A stretch of DNA of 64,000 nt from Pseudomonas sp. NFIX28 (GCF_900107395.1 NZ_FNPW01000007.1:248001-312000); one strand, 5' to 3'. Counted from the stretch's first letter, positions 18,839-27,454 are shown. Numbers and translations: made by a program. Notes: a model not told the origin generated them from the sequence alone.

Positions 18839-19824
18839 TGTTCGGCCTGTGGAAGACCTGGAAGGCCCTGGAAGCCCGGGGCATCATGGGGATCAATCGG
18901 CGTAACGCAGACTACGTGCTCAAGTACAACAAGCGCAGCCTGTACCCGATCGTCGACGACAAGATCCTCACCAAGGAACGCGCGATCAAGGCCGGCATCC
19001 ACGTGCCGGAACTGTACGGCGTGATCTCCACCGAGAAGGAAATCGACAAGCTCGACGAGATCATCGGCGGCCGCAACGACTTCGTGATCAAGCCGGCGCA
19101 AGGCGCCGGCGGCGACGGCATCCTGGTGATCGCCGACCGCTTCGAAGGGCGCTACCGCACGGTGTCGGGCAAGATCATCAGCCACGAGGAAATCGAGCAC
19201 CAGATTTCCAGCATCCTCACCGGCCTCTATTCCCTGGGCGGCCACCGTGACCGGGCGCTGATCGAATACCGGGTGACCCCGGACCAGATCTTCAAGAGCA
19301 TCAGCTACGAAGGCGTGCCGGACATCCGTATCATCGTGCTCATGGGCTACCCGGTGATGGCCATGCTGCGTTTGCCGACCCGCCAGTCCGGCGGCAAGGC
19401 CAACCTGCACCAGGGCGCCATCGGCGTCGGCGTCGACCTGGCCACCGGCCTGACCTTGCGCGGCACCTGGCTGAACAACATCATCACCAAGCACCCGGAC
19501 ACCACCAACGCGGTGGACGGCGTGCAACTGCCCTACTGGGACGGCTTCATGAAGCTGGCGGCCGGATGCTACGAGCTGTGCGGTCTGGGCTATATCGGGG
19601 TGGACATGGTGCTGGACCAGGAAAAGGGCCCGTTGATCCTCGAGCTCAACGCCCGCCCCGGCCTGAACATCCAGATCGCCAACGACTGCGGCCTCACCCA
19701 GCGCACCCACGCCATCGAAGCGCACCTGGAAGAACTGAAAGCCCGCGGCATCAGCGAAACCGTCGAGCAGCGCGTGCAGTTTGCCCAGGACCTGTTCGGC
19801 CATATCCCGGCGGTGGAAGGCTGA
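18838..19824 (+). CDS. ATP-grasp alpha-L-glutamate ligase-like protein
   Basis: A 328-residue cytosolic ATP-grasp protein (RimK-related/ATPgrasp_ST type). Nucleotide-binding features are FVIKPAQGAGGDGILVI (residues about 81-98), the ALIEYRVTPD strand, and the metal-binding end GPLILELNARPGLNIQIAN with paired Glu and Asn. Such enzymes join a carboxylate to an amine through an acyl phosphate. Together with the preceding membrane transglutaminase-like protein and exported peptidase it forms a conserved amidoligase system, probably adding amino acids to a peptide or envelope molecule. The actual substrates are not known. Confidence 0.87.
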   Translation: MFGLWKTWKALEARGIMGINRRNADYVLKYNKRSLYPIVDDKILTKERAIKAGIHVPELYGVISTEKEIDKLDEIIGGRNDFVIKPAQGAGGDGILVIADRFEGRYRTVSGKIISHEEIEHQISSILTGLYSLGGHRDRALIEYRVTPDQIFKSISYEGVPDIRIIVLMGYPVMAMLRLPTRQSGGKANLHQGAIGVGVDLATGLTLRGTWLNNIITKHPDTTNAVDGVQLPYWDGFMKLAAGCYELCGLGYIGVDMVLDQEKGPLILELNARPGLNIQIANDCGLTQRTHAIEAHLEELKARGISETVEQRVQFAQDLFGHIPAVEG

Positions 19825-19839
19825 TCCATCGGCATTGAC

Positions 19840-19942
19840 CTGTAGCCGCTGCCGCAGGCTGCGATCGGCCGGCACGGCCGTGGCGTCCTTATGAGCGCTG
19901 GAAGACCTTCGGTCTTATCGCAGCCTGCGGCAGCGGCTACAG
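19840..19942. repeat. Inverted REP pair
   Basis: CTGTAGCCGCTGCCGCAGGC on the left is mirrored by GCCTGCGGCAGCGGCTACAG on the right around a GGCCGGCACGGCCG spacer. It lies between the ATP-grasp gene and pabB. Confidence 0.88.
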
Positions 19943-20080
19943 GGATATGGCAGGCCGCAGGCAAGGCCGCCAAGACCGTCAAGCTGTAAAAGCGCCTATC
20001 CCCGACATCCCCACTAGGAGCAAATCCTCGGGGGGACTACAATCGCCAGCCGCGCTCCTCCGATGGCTGATCCGCCCCGC

Positions 20081-21424
20081 ATGCTGACCTGCTCCGTACA
20101 CCCGTTGCCTTATTGCACCAACCCCGCCGAGTATTTCGCGGCGATCCGTCATGCCCCGGGCGCCGTCCTGCTCGACAGCGGCCGGCCCAGCGCCGAACGC
20201 GGCCGCTACGACCTGCTCAGCGCCTGGCCACGCGCCCAACTGGCCGTCCTCGGCGACGAAAGCGGCGAAGCCTTCCTGCAACGCCTGCGCCTCAACCTGG
20301 AACAGTTGGGCCAGGCGGCGATTCCCGCGCCTTACCAGCTGCCTTTTGCCGGCGGGCTGATCGGCTACCTGAGCTACGACTTCGGCCGCCATCTGGAACG
20401 CCTGCCCAGCCAGGCCCTAGACGATCTGCAACTGCCCGATGCGCGCTTTGGCCTCTACGACTGGGCACTGATCAGCGACCATCAGCAGCAAACCAGCCAA
20501 CTGGTGTTCCACCCCGCGCTCGCCGCCGACGAACGCCAGCGCCTGATCGCCCTCTTCGGCCAGGCGCCGGCCAGCGCCAATGACAGCTTCAAGCTCAGCG
20601 GGCCGATGCTTCCCGACCTCAGCGCCGCGCAGTATCGACAGGCGTTCGAGCGTATCCAGGCGTATATCCAGGCCGGCGACTGCTACCAGGTCAACTTCGC
20701 CCAGCGCTTTCGCGCCCCTTGCGCTGGCGATCCATGGGTGGCCTATTGCGCGTTGCGCGCGGCCTGCCCGACGCCTTTTTCCGGGTTCCAGAGCCTGCCC
20801 GAAGGCGGCGCGGTGCTCAGCCTGTCACCGGAGCGCTTCGTCCGGGTCAGCGAGCGCCAGGTGGAAACCCGGCCGATCAAGGGCACCCGCCCACGCGGCC
20901 AGGACGCCATCGAAGATGCGGCGAACGCCGCCGAACTGCTAGCCAGCCCCAAGGATCGCGCGGAAAACCTGATGATCGTCGACTTGCTGCGCAACGACCT
21001 GGGCCGCACCTGCCGCATCGGTTCGGTGCGGGTGCCGGAGTTGTTCAGCCTGGAAAGCTACCCGAACGTGCATCATCTGGTGAGCAGCGTCACCGGCGAG
21101 CTGGCGGAGCACAAGGATGCCCTGGACCTGATCGCCGGCAGTTTCCCCGGCGGCTCGATCACCGGCGCGCCGAAGATCCGCGCGATGCAGATCATCGACG
21201 AGCTGGAGCCGACCCGACGCGGACTGTATTGCGGTTCGCTGTTGTACCTGGACGTGCGTGGCGAGATGGACAGCTCCATTGCCATCCGCAGCCTGCTGGT
21301 CAAGGACGGGCAGGTCTGCTGCTGGGGCGGTGGCGGAATTGTCGCGGATTCGGACTGGCAAGCCGAATATCAGGAATCCATCACCAAGGTGAAGGTTCTG
21401 CTGGAGACCTTGCAGGGCCTCTGA
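20081..21424 (+). CDS. pabB: Aminodeoxychorismate synthase component I
   Basis: Makes 4-amino-4-deoxychorismate from chorismate, using ammonia from the PabA glutaminase, for folate synthesis. The 447-residue protein is a chorismate-binding family member. PIKGTRPRG is the PabB form of the motif (TrpE has PIAGT), DLLRNDLGR and GSFPGGSITGAPK are catalytic/chorismate contacts, and the C-terminus has GGGIVADSDWQAEYQE. An in-frame ATG 18 bases upstream exists, but neither start has a clear ribosome-binding site; ATG at 20081 gives the family-like N-terminus MLTCSVHPLPY. The gene is flanked by REP pairs on both sides. Confidence 0.93.
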   Translation: MLTCSVHPLPYCTNPAEYFAAIRHAPGAVLLDSGRPSAERGRYDLLSAWPRAQLAVLGDESGEAFLQRLRLNLEQLGQAAIPAPYQLPFAGGLIGYLSYDFGRHLERLPSQALDDLQLPDARFGLYDWALISDHQQQTSQLVFHPALAADERQRLIALFGQAPASANDSFKLSGPMLPDLSAAQYRQAFERIQAYIQAGDCYQVNFAQRFRAPCAGDPWVAYCALRAACPTPFSGFQSLPEGGAVLSLSPERFVRVSERQVETRPIKGTRPRGQDAIEDAANAAELLASPKDRAENLMIVDLLRNDLGRTCRIGSVRVPELFSLESYPNVHHLVSSVTGELAEHKDALDLIAGSFPGGSITGAPKIRAMQIIDELEPTRRGLYCGSLLYLDVRGEMDSSIAIRSLLVKDGQVCCWGGGGIVADSDWQAEYQESITKVKVLLETLQGL

Positions 21425-21432
21425 TCATGCCC

Positions 21433-21535
21433 CTGTAGCCGCTGCCGAAGGCTGCGATAGGGCCGCAGGCCCTTCAGCGTTGGGGAAGACGCCGCGGCCG
21501 TACCGGCCGATCGCAGCCTTCGGCAGCGGCTACAG
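21433..21535. repeat. Inverted REP pair
   Basis: CTGTAGCCGCTGCCGAAGGC and GCCTTCGGCAGCGGCTACAG form the two arms. The pair fills the 119-base gap between the convergent pabB and thrH genes and may act as a transcript end or stabiliser. Confidence 0.88.
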
Positions 21536-21543
21536 GTACAGCG

Positions 21544-22161
21544 TTACAAGCTCAATTCGCGATTCGACGCCTTGAGGAACTCCTGCTTCAGCTCGGCGAA
21601 GCTGTGCACCGCCGGGAACTGCGGGAACTCGCGAATCACGTTGTCCGGCGCATGAAACAGAATGCCAGCATCGGCCTCGCCGAGCATGCTGGTGTCGTTG
21701 TACGAATCCCCCGCCGCGATCACCCGGTAATACAGGCTCTTGAAGGCCAGCACCGATTGGCGCTTGGGGTCTTTCTGGCGCAGCTGGTAACCCGTTACCC
21801 GGCCGCTGTCGTCGGTGAGCAGGCGGTGGCACAGCAGCGTCGGGAAGCCCAGCTGGCGCATCAGCGGCTGGGAAAACTCATAGAAGGTGTCGGACAGAAT
21901 CACCACCTGGAAACGCTCGCGCAGCCAGTCGACGAACTCGCTGGCGCCGTCCAGCGGCTTGAGGGTGGCGATCACTTCTTGAATATCCGCCAGCTTCAGG
22001 CCGTGCTCGTCGAGAATCCGCAGGCGCTGCTTCATCAGCACGTCGTAATCGGGAATATCCCGGGTGGTCGCCCTGAGGGATTCAATCCCGGTTTTTTCGG
22101 CAAAGGCGATCCAGATTTCCGGAACCAGCACACCTTCCAGGTCGAGACAGGCAATTTCCAC
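21544..22161 (-). CDS. thrH: ThrH, phosphoserine phosphatase / homoserine phosphotransferase
   Basis: HAD-superfamily enzyme of 205 residues that dephosphorylates phosphoserine and can transfer the phosphate to homoserine, linking serine and threonine pathways. HAD motif I is the atypical ACLDLEGVLVPE (Asp7, Glu9), motif II VVILSDTFYEF, and motif III AAGDSYNDTSMLGEA. The start is GTG at 22161 with GGGAG seven bases before it, giving the family N-terminus MEIACLDLEG. Longer in-frame starts would run into the divergent cysH promoter. Confidence 0.94.
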   Translation of the reverse strand: MEIACLDLEGVLVPEIWIAFAEKTGIESLRATTRDIPDYDVLMKQRLRILDEHGLKLADIQEVIATLKPLDGASEFVDWLRERFQVVILSDTFYEFSQPLMRQLGFPTLLCHRLLTDDSGRVTGYQLRQKDPKRQSVLAFKSLYYRVIAAGDSYNDTSMLGEADAGILFHAPDNVIREFPQFPAVHSFAELKQEFLKASNRELSL

Positions 22162-22329
22162 AAGACACTCCCATTTGTATTGGTTATTCGAGCGAGCAAA
22201 GGACTGCCGAACTCTAGCGATTCGCCCCGCCCCACGCAACGCAAGGAGCGCGCCAGCCAAGGGCGGATTTTGTTACCATCGCCTGCATCTAGAGCGCTCA
22301 GCGCCACCGACCTGTAGGAAACCGCCTTG

Positions 22330-23064
22330 ATGAGCCCATCGTTCGACGTCGCTGAACTCGCCGCGACCTATGCCCAAAAATCCGCCCAGGACATTCTCAA
22401 GCTGGCCTTCGCCGAGTTCGGGGATGACCTGTGGATCTCTTTCAGTGGCGCCGAGGATGTGGTGCTGGTGGACATGGCCTGGAAGCTGAACAAGAACGTC
22501 AAGGTCTTCAGCCTCGACACCGGGCGCCTGCACCCGGAAACCTACCGTTTTATCGAGCAGGTTCGCGAGCACTACAAGATCGACATCGAAGTGGTTTCGC
22601 CGGACCACGCCAAGCTCGAACCCTTCGTCAAGGAAAAAGGCCTGTTCAGCTTCTATAAGGATGGCCACGGCGAGTGCTGCGGGATCCGCAAGATCGAACC
22701 GCTGCGCCGCAAGTTGTCTACCGTCCGCGCCTGGGCCACCGGCCAGCGCCGCGACCAGAGCCCGGGCACTCGCAGCCAGGTGGCGGTGCTGGAGATCGAC
22801 AGCGCCTTCTCCACCCCGGAACGCACCCTGTACAAGTTCAACCCGCTGGCGCAAATGACCAGCGAAGAGATCTGGGGTTACATCCGCATGCTCGAGCTGC
22901 CGTACAACAGCCTGCATGAGCGCGGCTTCATCAGCATCGGCTGCGAACCCTGCACCCGCCCGGTCCTGCCGAACCAGCACGAGCGCGAAGGCCGCTGGTG
23001 GTGGGAAGAAGCCACGCAGAAGGAATGCGGCCTGCACGCCGGCAATATCATCAGCAAGGGCTAA
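22330..23064 (+). CDS. cysH: Assimilatory adenylyl-sulfate reductase CysH
   Basis: Reduces adenylyl sulfate to sulfite in cysteine biosynthesis. The 244-residue protein has the PP-loop-like [14 protein letters not shown] and the [12 protein letters not shown] segment. The cysteine set CCGIRK together with CEPCTRP is the four-Cys pattern that binds a [4Fe-4S] cluster, so this is the APS-type enzyme and not the PAPS-type of enterics. The C-terminal catalytic ECGLH is present. ATG at 22330 is chosen over the TTG one codon earlier. Confidence 0.95.
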   Translation: MSPSFDVAELAATYAQKSAQDILKLAFAEFGDDLWISFSGAEDVVLVDMAWKLNKNVKVFSLDTGRLHPETYRFIEQVREHYKIDIEVVSPDHAKLEPFVKEKGLFSFYKDGHGECCGIRKIEPLRRKLSTVRAWATGQRRDQSPGTRSQVAVLEIDSAFSTPERTLYKFNPLAQMTSEEIWGYIRMLELPYNSLHERGFISIGCEPCTRPVLPNQHEREGRWWWEEATQKECGLHAGNIISKG

Positions 23065-23084
23065 AGCCCCAACTCCTCTTTCTT

Positions 23085-23155
23085 CTGTAGGAGCGAAGCT
23101 TGCTCGCGAGACGGTGCATCTGACACACCACTTCGCGAGCAAGCTTCGCTCCTAC
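23085..23155. repeat. Inverted REP pair behind cysH
   Basis: CTGTAGGAGCGAAGCTTGCT is mirrored by AGCAAGCTTCGCTCCTAC with a short spacer, 20 bases after the cysH stop. It is the same REP type as at 13423. Confidence 0.87.
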
Positions 23156-23396
23156 GGCTGCGATAATTCTGTACACACAAGTGTCACTGCAAGTGCCATT
23201 TTTGTGTGCAATTTCCATCTCGATGCCCCAAAAGGTTACACCTCGCGCACTGCCTCGCCAGGCAGCGCCCTCCTGCCTTGCCGCCCCGAAAAATAAATAC
23301 CTGTTCAATCGGTCAATTTATAGTTTCGTAGTTTCAATCAGTTAGTAATTCTTAAGAACAAACCGAAATTATCGAGCGCTGACTTAGATTGGGATC

Positions 23397-23412
23397 TGGC
23401 ACGGAAGTGGCT
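23397..23412 (+). promoter_or_regulatory. Putative sigma-54 promoter of the NCS1 transporter gene
   Basis: TGGCACGGAAGTGGCT keeps the -24 GG and -12 GC dinucleotides separated by exactly ten bases, and TGGCAC is the ideal -24 element. It lies in the 531-base gap 23065-23595, which otherwise holds a REP pair and an AT-rich stretch; I see no gene in that gap. Transcription would leave a leader of about 170 bases. Nitrogen control via NtrC would suit a nucleobase/hydantoin transporter. A TTGTATACAA palindrome follows at 23429-23438. Confidence 0.55.
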
Positions 23413-23428
23413 TAAGTCGACTCGCATC

Positions 23429-23438
23429 TTGTATACAA
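23429..23438. promoter_or_regulatory. Putative GntR-type operator TTGTATACAA
   Basis: A perfect ten-base palindrome, 17 bases downstream of the -12 element of the sigma-54 candidate and so just after the expected transcription start. The TTGTnnACAA form matches FadR-subfamily GntR operators. A repressor bound here would block initiation. No gntR gene is adjacent, so the regulator would act from elsewhere. Confidence 0.45.
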
Positions 23439-23595
23439 CTTAAATAAAAAATACATACACTTCGCATCCGCAAACCGGGTTCCCGAATCCGTCTGCCGAT
23501 GCCCAGAACCCAGTGATTCCCGGACCGCGCCGAAGACTGCCGAGCCTTGCGCTCAAGCACAGTCAGCGCGGACCCGCGATCAGGAGCCTGCCGGA

Positions 23596-25143
23596 ATGCG
23601 TACAAGTCCTTCCAATAACATCGCACTGGATTTGCCCTCCTCCCCCACTCGCGACCACCTCGCCCCGAGCATTGCCCACGACAACGCTTCGCCGGTCGAC
23701 CTCAGCCCCCGCCTGCACAACCGCGACCTGGCGCCGACCAAGGTCGAAGGCCGGCGCTGGGGCGGCTACAGCATCTTTGCGCTATGGACCAATGACGTGC
23801 ACAACATCGCCAACTACTCCTTCGCCATCGGCCTGTACGCCCTGGGCCTGGGCGGCTGGCAGATCCTCCTGTCGCTGGGGATCGGCGCGGCGCTGGTGTA
23901 CTTCTTCATGAACCTGTCCGGCTACATGGGCCAGAAGACCGGCGTGCCCTTTCCGGTAATCAGCCGGATCAGCTTCGGCATCCATGGCGCGCAGATTCCG
24001 GCGCTGATCCGCGCGGTGATCGCCATCGCCTGGTTCGGCATCCAGACGTACCTGGCCTCGGTGGTGTTTCGCGTGTTGCTCACGGCCATCCACCCCGGTT
24101 TTGCCGATTACGACCACAACTCGATCCTCGGCCTGTCGAGCCTGGGCTGGGTGTGTTTCGTGGCGATCTGGGCGGTCCAGCTGGCCATCCTCGCCTACGG
24201 CATGGAAATGGTCCGCCGCTACGAAGCCTTTGCCGGGCCGGTGATCCTGGTCACCGTTGCCGCCCTCGCCGCCTGGATGTTCGTCCAGGCCGACGCCAGC
24301 ATCGCCTGGTCGATCCGCGAGCCCCTGAGCGGCGGCGAAATGTGGCGCCAGATCTTTGCCGGCGGTGCGCTGTGGCTGGCGATCTACGGCACGCTGATCC
24401 TCAACTTCTGCGACTTCGCCCGCTCCTCGCCCTGCCGCCGCACCATCAAGGTCGGCAATTTCTGGGGGCTGCCGGTGAACATCCTGGTCTTTGCGGGCAT
24501 CACCGTATTGCTCTGCGGCGCGCAGTTCCAGATCAACGGCAAGATCATCGAAAGCCCGACCGAAATCATCGCCTCGATTCCCAATACCTTCTTCCTGGTG
24601 CTCGGCTGCCTGGCCTTTCTGATCGTCACCGTGGCGGTGAACATCATGGCCAACTTCGTCGCCCCGGCCTTCGTGCTCAGCAACCTGGCGCCCAAATACC
24701 TGACCTTCCGCCGCGCCGGGCTGATCAGCGCGACCCTCGCGGTGCTGATCCTGCCGTGGAACCTCTACAACAGCCCGCTGGTGATCGTGTACTTCCTTTC
24801 CGGGCTCGGTGCCCTGCTGGGGCCGCTGTACGGCGTGATCATGGTCGACTACTGGTTGCTGCGCAAAGGCCGGATCAACGTGCCGGAGCTGTACAGCGAA
24901 CACCCGCAGGGGACGTATTTCTACAGCCGCGGGGTCAACCTGCGGGCGGTGGCGGCGTTCATTCCGGCGGCGCTGATCGCCATCGTCCTGGCCCTGGTGC
25001 CGGGGTTCGCCAGCATATCGCCGTTTTCCTGGCTGATCGGCGCCAGCCTGGCCGGCCTGCTGTACCTGATCATCGCCAAACGCCAGCCCTACTATGCGGA
25101 TGTCAGCGGCGAATCCATCGCCGTCGATAACATCGGCCACTAA
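23596..25143 (+). CDS. NCS1 family nucleobase/hydantoin:cation symporter
   Basis: A 515-residue inner-membrane transporter of the nucleobase:cation symporter-1 family, with about twelve hydrophobic segments. Family features include the charged N-terminal segment LSPRLHNRDLAPTKVEGRRW before helix 1, TNDVHNIANYSFAIGLYALG at helix 1, the NLSGYMGQKTGVPFPVISR loop, and LILNFCDFARSSPCRRTIKV. Substrates of the family include uracil, allantoin, cytosine, hydantoins and thiamine precursors; the neighbouring racemase-family gene favours a hydantoin or allantoin-type compound. AGGAG lies about ten bases before the ATG. It is followed by the 25198 gene after a short hairpin. Confidence 0.88.
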   Translation: MRTSPSNNIALDLPSSPTRDHLAPSIAHDNASPVDLSPRLHNRDLAPTKVEGRRWGGYSIFALWTNDVHNIANYSFAIGLYALGLGGWQILLSLGIGAALVYFFMNLSGYMGQKTGVPFPVISRISFGIHGAQIPALIRAVIAIAWFGIQTYLASVVFRVLLTAIHPGFADYDHNSILGLSSLGWVCFVAIWAVQLAILAYGMEMVRRYEAFAGPVILVTVAALAAWMFVQADASIAWSIREPLSGGEMWRQIFAGGALWLAIYGTLILNFCDFARSSPCRRTIKVGNFWGLPVNILVFAGITVLLCGAQFQINGKIIESPTEIIASIPNTFFLVLGCLAFLIVTVAVNIMANFVAPAFVLSNLAPKYLTFRRAGLISATLAVLILPWNLYNSPLVIVYFLSGLGALLGPLYGVIMVDYWLLRKGRINVPELYSEHPQGTYFYSRGVNLRAVAAFIPAALIAIVLALVPGFASISPFSWLIGASLAGLLYLIIAKRQPYYADVSGESIAVDNIGH

Positions 25144-25151
25144 CCTTGAAC

Positions 25152-25169
25152 GGCCCGCCTGCGCGGGCC
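25152..25169 (+). repeat. Small hairpin between transporter and racemase-family gene
   Basis: GGCCCGC and GCGGGCC are perfect seven-base arms with a four-base loop in the 54-base gap. No T-run follows, so read-through into 25198 is expected. Confidence 0.55.
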
Positions 25170-25197
25170 CCGAATACCTCAACGATAAGGACAGCCC

Positions 25198-25926
25198 ATG
25201 CGAATTCTCGTGGTCAACGTCAACACCACCGACTCCATCACCCAGGCCATCGCCCGCCAGGCCCAGGCCGTAGCCGCGCCCGGTACTGAAATCATCGGCC
25301 TGACCCCCTATTTCGGCGCCGACTCCATCGAAGGCAACTTCGAGAGCTACCTGGCCGCCATCGCCGTCATGGACCGCGTGCTGTCCTACGACCAGCCCTA
25401 TGACGCGGTGATCCAGGCCGGTTATGGCGAACACGGCCGCGAAGGCCTGCAGGAGCTGCTCAACGTGCCGGTGGTGGACATCACCGACGCCGGCGCCAGC
25501 ACCGCGATGTTCCTCGGCCACGCCTACTCGGTGGTGACGACCCTGGATCGCACCGTGCCGCTGATCGAAGACCGCCTGAAACTTTCCGGCCTCTACGACC
25601 GCTGCGCCTCGGTGCGGGCCAGCGGGTTGGCGGTGCTGGAGCTGGAAGAGGACCCGGCGCGCGCCGTGGAAGCCATCGTGCGCCAGGCCGAGCTGGCGGT
25701 CAGCGAAGACAAGGCCGAGGTGATCTGCCTGGGTTGCGGCGGCATGGCCGGCCTGGACGAACAGATCCGCCAGCGCACCGGCGTCCCGGTGGTAGACGGC
25801 GTGACGGCGGCGGTGACTATCGCCGAATCCCTGGTGCGCCTGGGGCTGTCCACCTCCAAGGTGCGCACCTACGCCACGCCACGGCCGAAAACCATCATTG
25901 GCTGGCCGGGGCGGTTCGGGCGCTGA
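25198..25926 (+). CDS. Asp/Glu/hydantoin racemase family protein
   Basis: A 242-residue protein of the HyuE/allantoin racemase family (MRILVVNVNTTDSITQAI start). Racemases of this fold use two facing cysteines. The second is present as Cys180 in LGCGGMAGLDEQI, but the first position reads VIQAGYGEHG, with Gly near residue 75 where racemases have the Cys of ACFGDPG. The protein may therefore act by a one-base mechanism, use another residue, or be a different isomerase or decarboxylase (arylmalonate decarboxylase, for example, has one Cys). It is probably co-transcribed with the NCS1 transporter upstream. The substrate is unproven. Confidence 0.82.
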   Translation: MRILVVNVNTTDSITQAIARQAQAVAAPGTEIIGLTPYFGADSIEGNFESYLAAIAVMDRVLSYDQPYDAVIQAGYGEHGREGLQELLNVPVVDITDAGASTAMFLGHAYSVVTTLDRTVPLIEDRLKLSGLYDRCASVRASGLAVLELEEDPARAVEAIVRQAELAVSEDKAEVICLGCGGMAGLDEQIRQRTGVPVVDGVTAAVTIAESLVRLGLSTSKVRTYATPRPKTIIGWPGRFGR

Positions 25927-25984
25927 GCCCGGGCGTATTGCGGGCCGGCGTCTACCTGCCGGGAAGCGCGCTAGCGGCTAGCGT

Positions 25985-26680
25985 TCAGCTCCACGCCAGC
26001 TGCGGCAAACCGCAGGCCGCTGGCTGGAAGCCCTTCAGCGAACGCAGGATGGCATCGGCATGGGCGTACTTGGCGTCCGCCATCGCTGCGTCGGGAATGG
26101 CGATTGCGGTCATCCCCGCCGCCTTCGCCGCGGTCACACCGAAAGGCGAATCCTCGAACACCAGGCAATCCGCGGGCGCGACACCCAGGCGCCGCGCGGC
26201 GGTGAGGAAGATATCCGGGGCGGGCTTGGCCGCGCCCACTTCCGGGTCGTCGGCGGTGACGATGGTGTCGAACAGCGCGAACCAGTCGCCGTGCAGGGTG
26301 GTTTTCTGCGCAAAAGACTGACGCGAAGAACTGGTGCCCACGGCAATCGGCACCTTATTGGCCTTCAGGTGCTGCACCAGCTCCTGCGCCCCGGGCATGG
26401 CCAGCGCGCGGGGAAAACGCTCGCGCATCAGCGGCTCGCGAATCACCAGGAACTCCTCCGGCGTGATCGGCAAGTCCAGGGCCTCGACCACGTAGCGGGC
26501 CAGGTCCGCGGCGCCACGGCCGATGATGTTCTGCTTGACGCTCCAATCGAAGGTGCGGCCGTAACGATCGGCGATGATTTGCGTCACCTCGGTGTAGATG
26601 CCTTCGGTGTCCAGCAACAAGCCGTCCATATCGAAAATCACGGCCTTGATCGGGCCCACATCGTTCAACTGTGCATTCAT
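25985..26680 (-). CDS. HAD-IA family sugar-phosphate-type phosphatase
   Basis: A 231-residue HAD hydrolase. Motif I is VIFDMDGLLLDTEGIY (nucleophile Asp and general-acid Asp), motif II is AVGTSSSRQSF, and the motif III/IV region is AAKPAPDIFLTAARRLGV followed by CLVFEDSPFGVTAAKAAGM. The cap domain between about residues 25 and 90 places it with beta-phosphoglucomutase/GS1-like phosphatases acting on small phosphorylated metabolites; the exact substrate cannot be read from sequence. The start at 26680 gives a compact N-terminus; an ATG ten codons upstream is possible. Confidence 0.85.
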   Translation of the reverse strand: MNAQLNDVGPIKAVIFDMDGLLLDTEGIYTEVTQIIADRYGRTFDWSVKQNIIGRGAADLARYVVEALDLPITPEEFLVIREPLMRERFPRALAMPGAQELVQHLKANKVPIAVGTSSSRQSFAQKTTLHGDWFALFDTIVTADDPEVGAAKPAPDIFLTAARRLGVAPADCLVFEDSPFGVTAAKAAGMTAIAIPDAAMADAKYAHADAILRSLKGFQPAACGLPQLAWS

Positions 26681-26813
26681 CGCATCTGATCCGTTAACAA
26701 AAATCATCCCGGGGAGCGGCTCAGGTACGGCCAGTTTTTGCCCGATTAAAGGGTTCAGCAGCATAGCCGCGGCGGATGACGGCGAGCAACCTCGGGGCAA
26801 CCTGCAGGCAGAG

Positions 26814-26836
26814 AAAAGCCCGGACAAGCCGGGCTC
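26814..26836 (-). terminator. Rho-independent terminator after the 26868 gene
   Basis: On the minus strand AGCCCGGC/GTCCGGGCT forms a stem followed by TTTT, 32 bases after the stop of the glycine-rich protein gene. Confidence 0.75.
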
Positions 26837-26867
26837 GATTGTCGCTGGGGTGAATGCACAACGCCTG

Positions 26868-27227
26868 TCAGCGCCCCGCGCGTCCGCTGCCGCCTCCGGG
26901 ACCGCCTGTACCGCCCCCCGCGCTGCCGGTTCCACCGCCGGCACCGCCGCCGCCCATGATGGATCCATTGACCCCGGTGGTGCCCATGCCGCCCTGGCTG
27001 GAAGAGGCGCGCGGCGTATCGACCCGCGAGCGGCTGCCGGTGACGCCGACACCATTGCCGCCCAGGGCCCCTGGCCGGAGCATGACACCGTTACCGGAGC
27101 CGCCCTCGAACGGTTTCGCGGAAGGATTGGCCGGCGCGCGTCCGTCAGCGGACTCTGCCAGGCTGGTGAAACACAAGCTCGAGACCAGGGCGACCAGCAC
27201 CAGGCTCAGCAGTTTCGCGCGGCTCAC
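26868..27227 (-). CDS. Small exported glycine-rich protein
   Basis: A 119-residue protein. The first 25 residues form a signal peptide (LLSLVLVALVSSLCFTSLAES). The mature part is low-complexity, rich in Gly and Ser, ending in a long Gly/Ala stretch (GGGGAGGGTGSAGGGTGGPG). It contains no recognisable domain. Its start overlaps the stop of the 27224 gene by four bases, and a terminator follows it, so it is the last gene of a short unit. Function is not recognised; a surface or periplasmic structural role is possible. Confidence 0.7.
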   Translation of the reverse strand: MSRAKLLSLVLVALVSSLCFTSLAESADGRAPANPSAKPFEGGSGNGVMLRPGALGGNGVGVTGSRSRVDTPRASSSQGGMGTTGVNGSIMGGGGAGGGTGSAGGGTGGPGGGSGRAGR

Positions 27228-27412
27228 GACGAACCTCCCGGGGCGCCAGGGCGCTTGTCCTTGCCCGCCTTGCGCGCCGGCCGGGATCGAGCCGATCGCT
27301 GCTCGGCGTTGACGTCCGGGAGGATCTGTTCGGGGCTCAGCGCATCCGTCGGCGAAGGCAGCGGATATTCGGGCGTTTCATCCTTGTCGATTGGTTTCGG
27401 ATCACGCTTCAT
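27224..27412 (-). CDS. Small hydrophilic hypothetical protein
   Basis: A 62-residue protein from ATG at 27412 (MKRDPKPIDKDETPEYPLPS), very polar and proline-rich with a basic C-terminal tail (SRPARKAGKDKRPGAPGG). There is no signal peptide and no known domain. An ATG two codons upstream is an alternative start. Four-base coupling to the 26868 gene supports its being translated. Function unknown. Confidence 0.6.
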   Translation of the reverse strand: MKRDPKPIDKDETPEYPLPSPTDALSPEQILPDVNAEQRSARSRPARKAGKDKRPGAPGGSS

Positions 27413-27454
27413 ATGCACCTCACACCGACCGCGTCGGCGTGTTGGAGGCCGTTC

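Noticed and set aside
23782..25521. 579-codon minus-strand frame opposite the NCS1 transporter
   Set aside because: Low-complexity translation rich in His, Gln and Gly; antisense shadow of a multi-spanning membrane protein.
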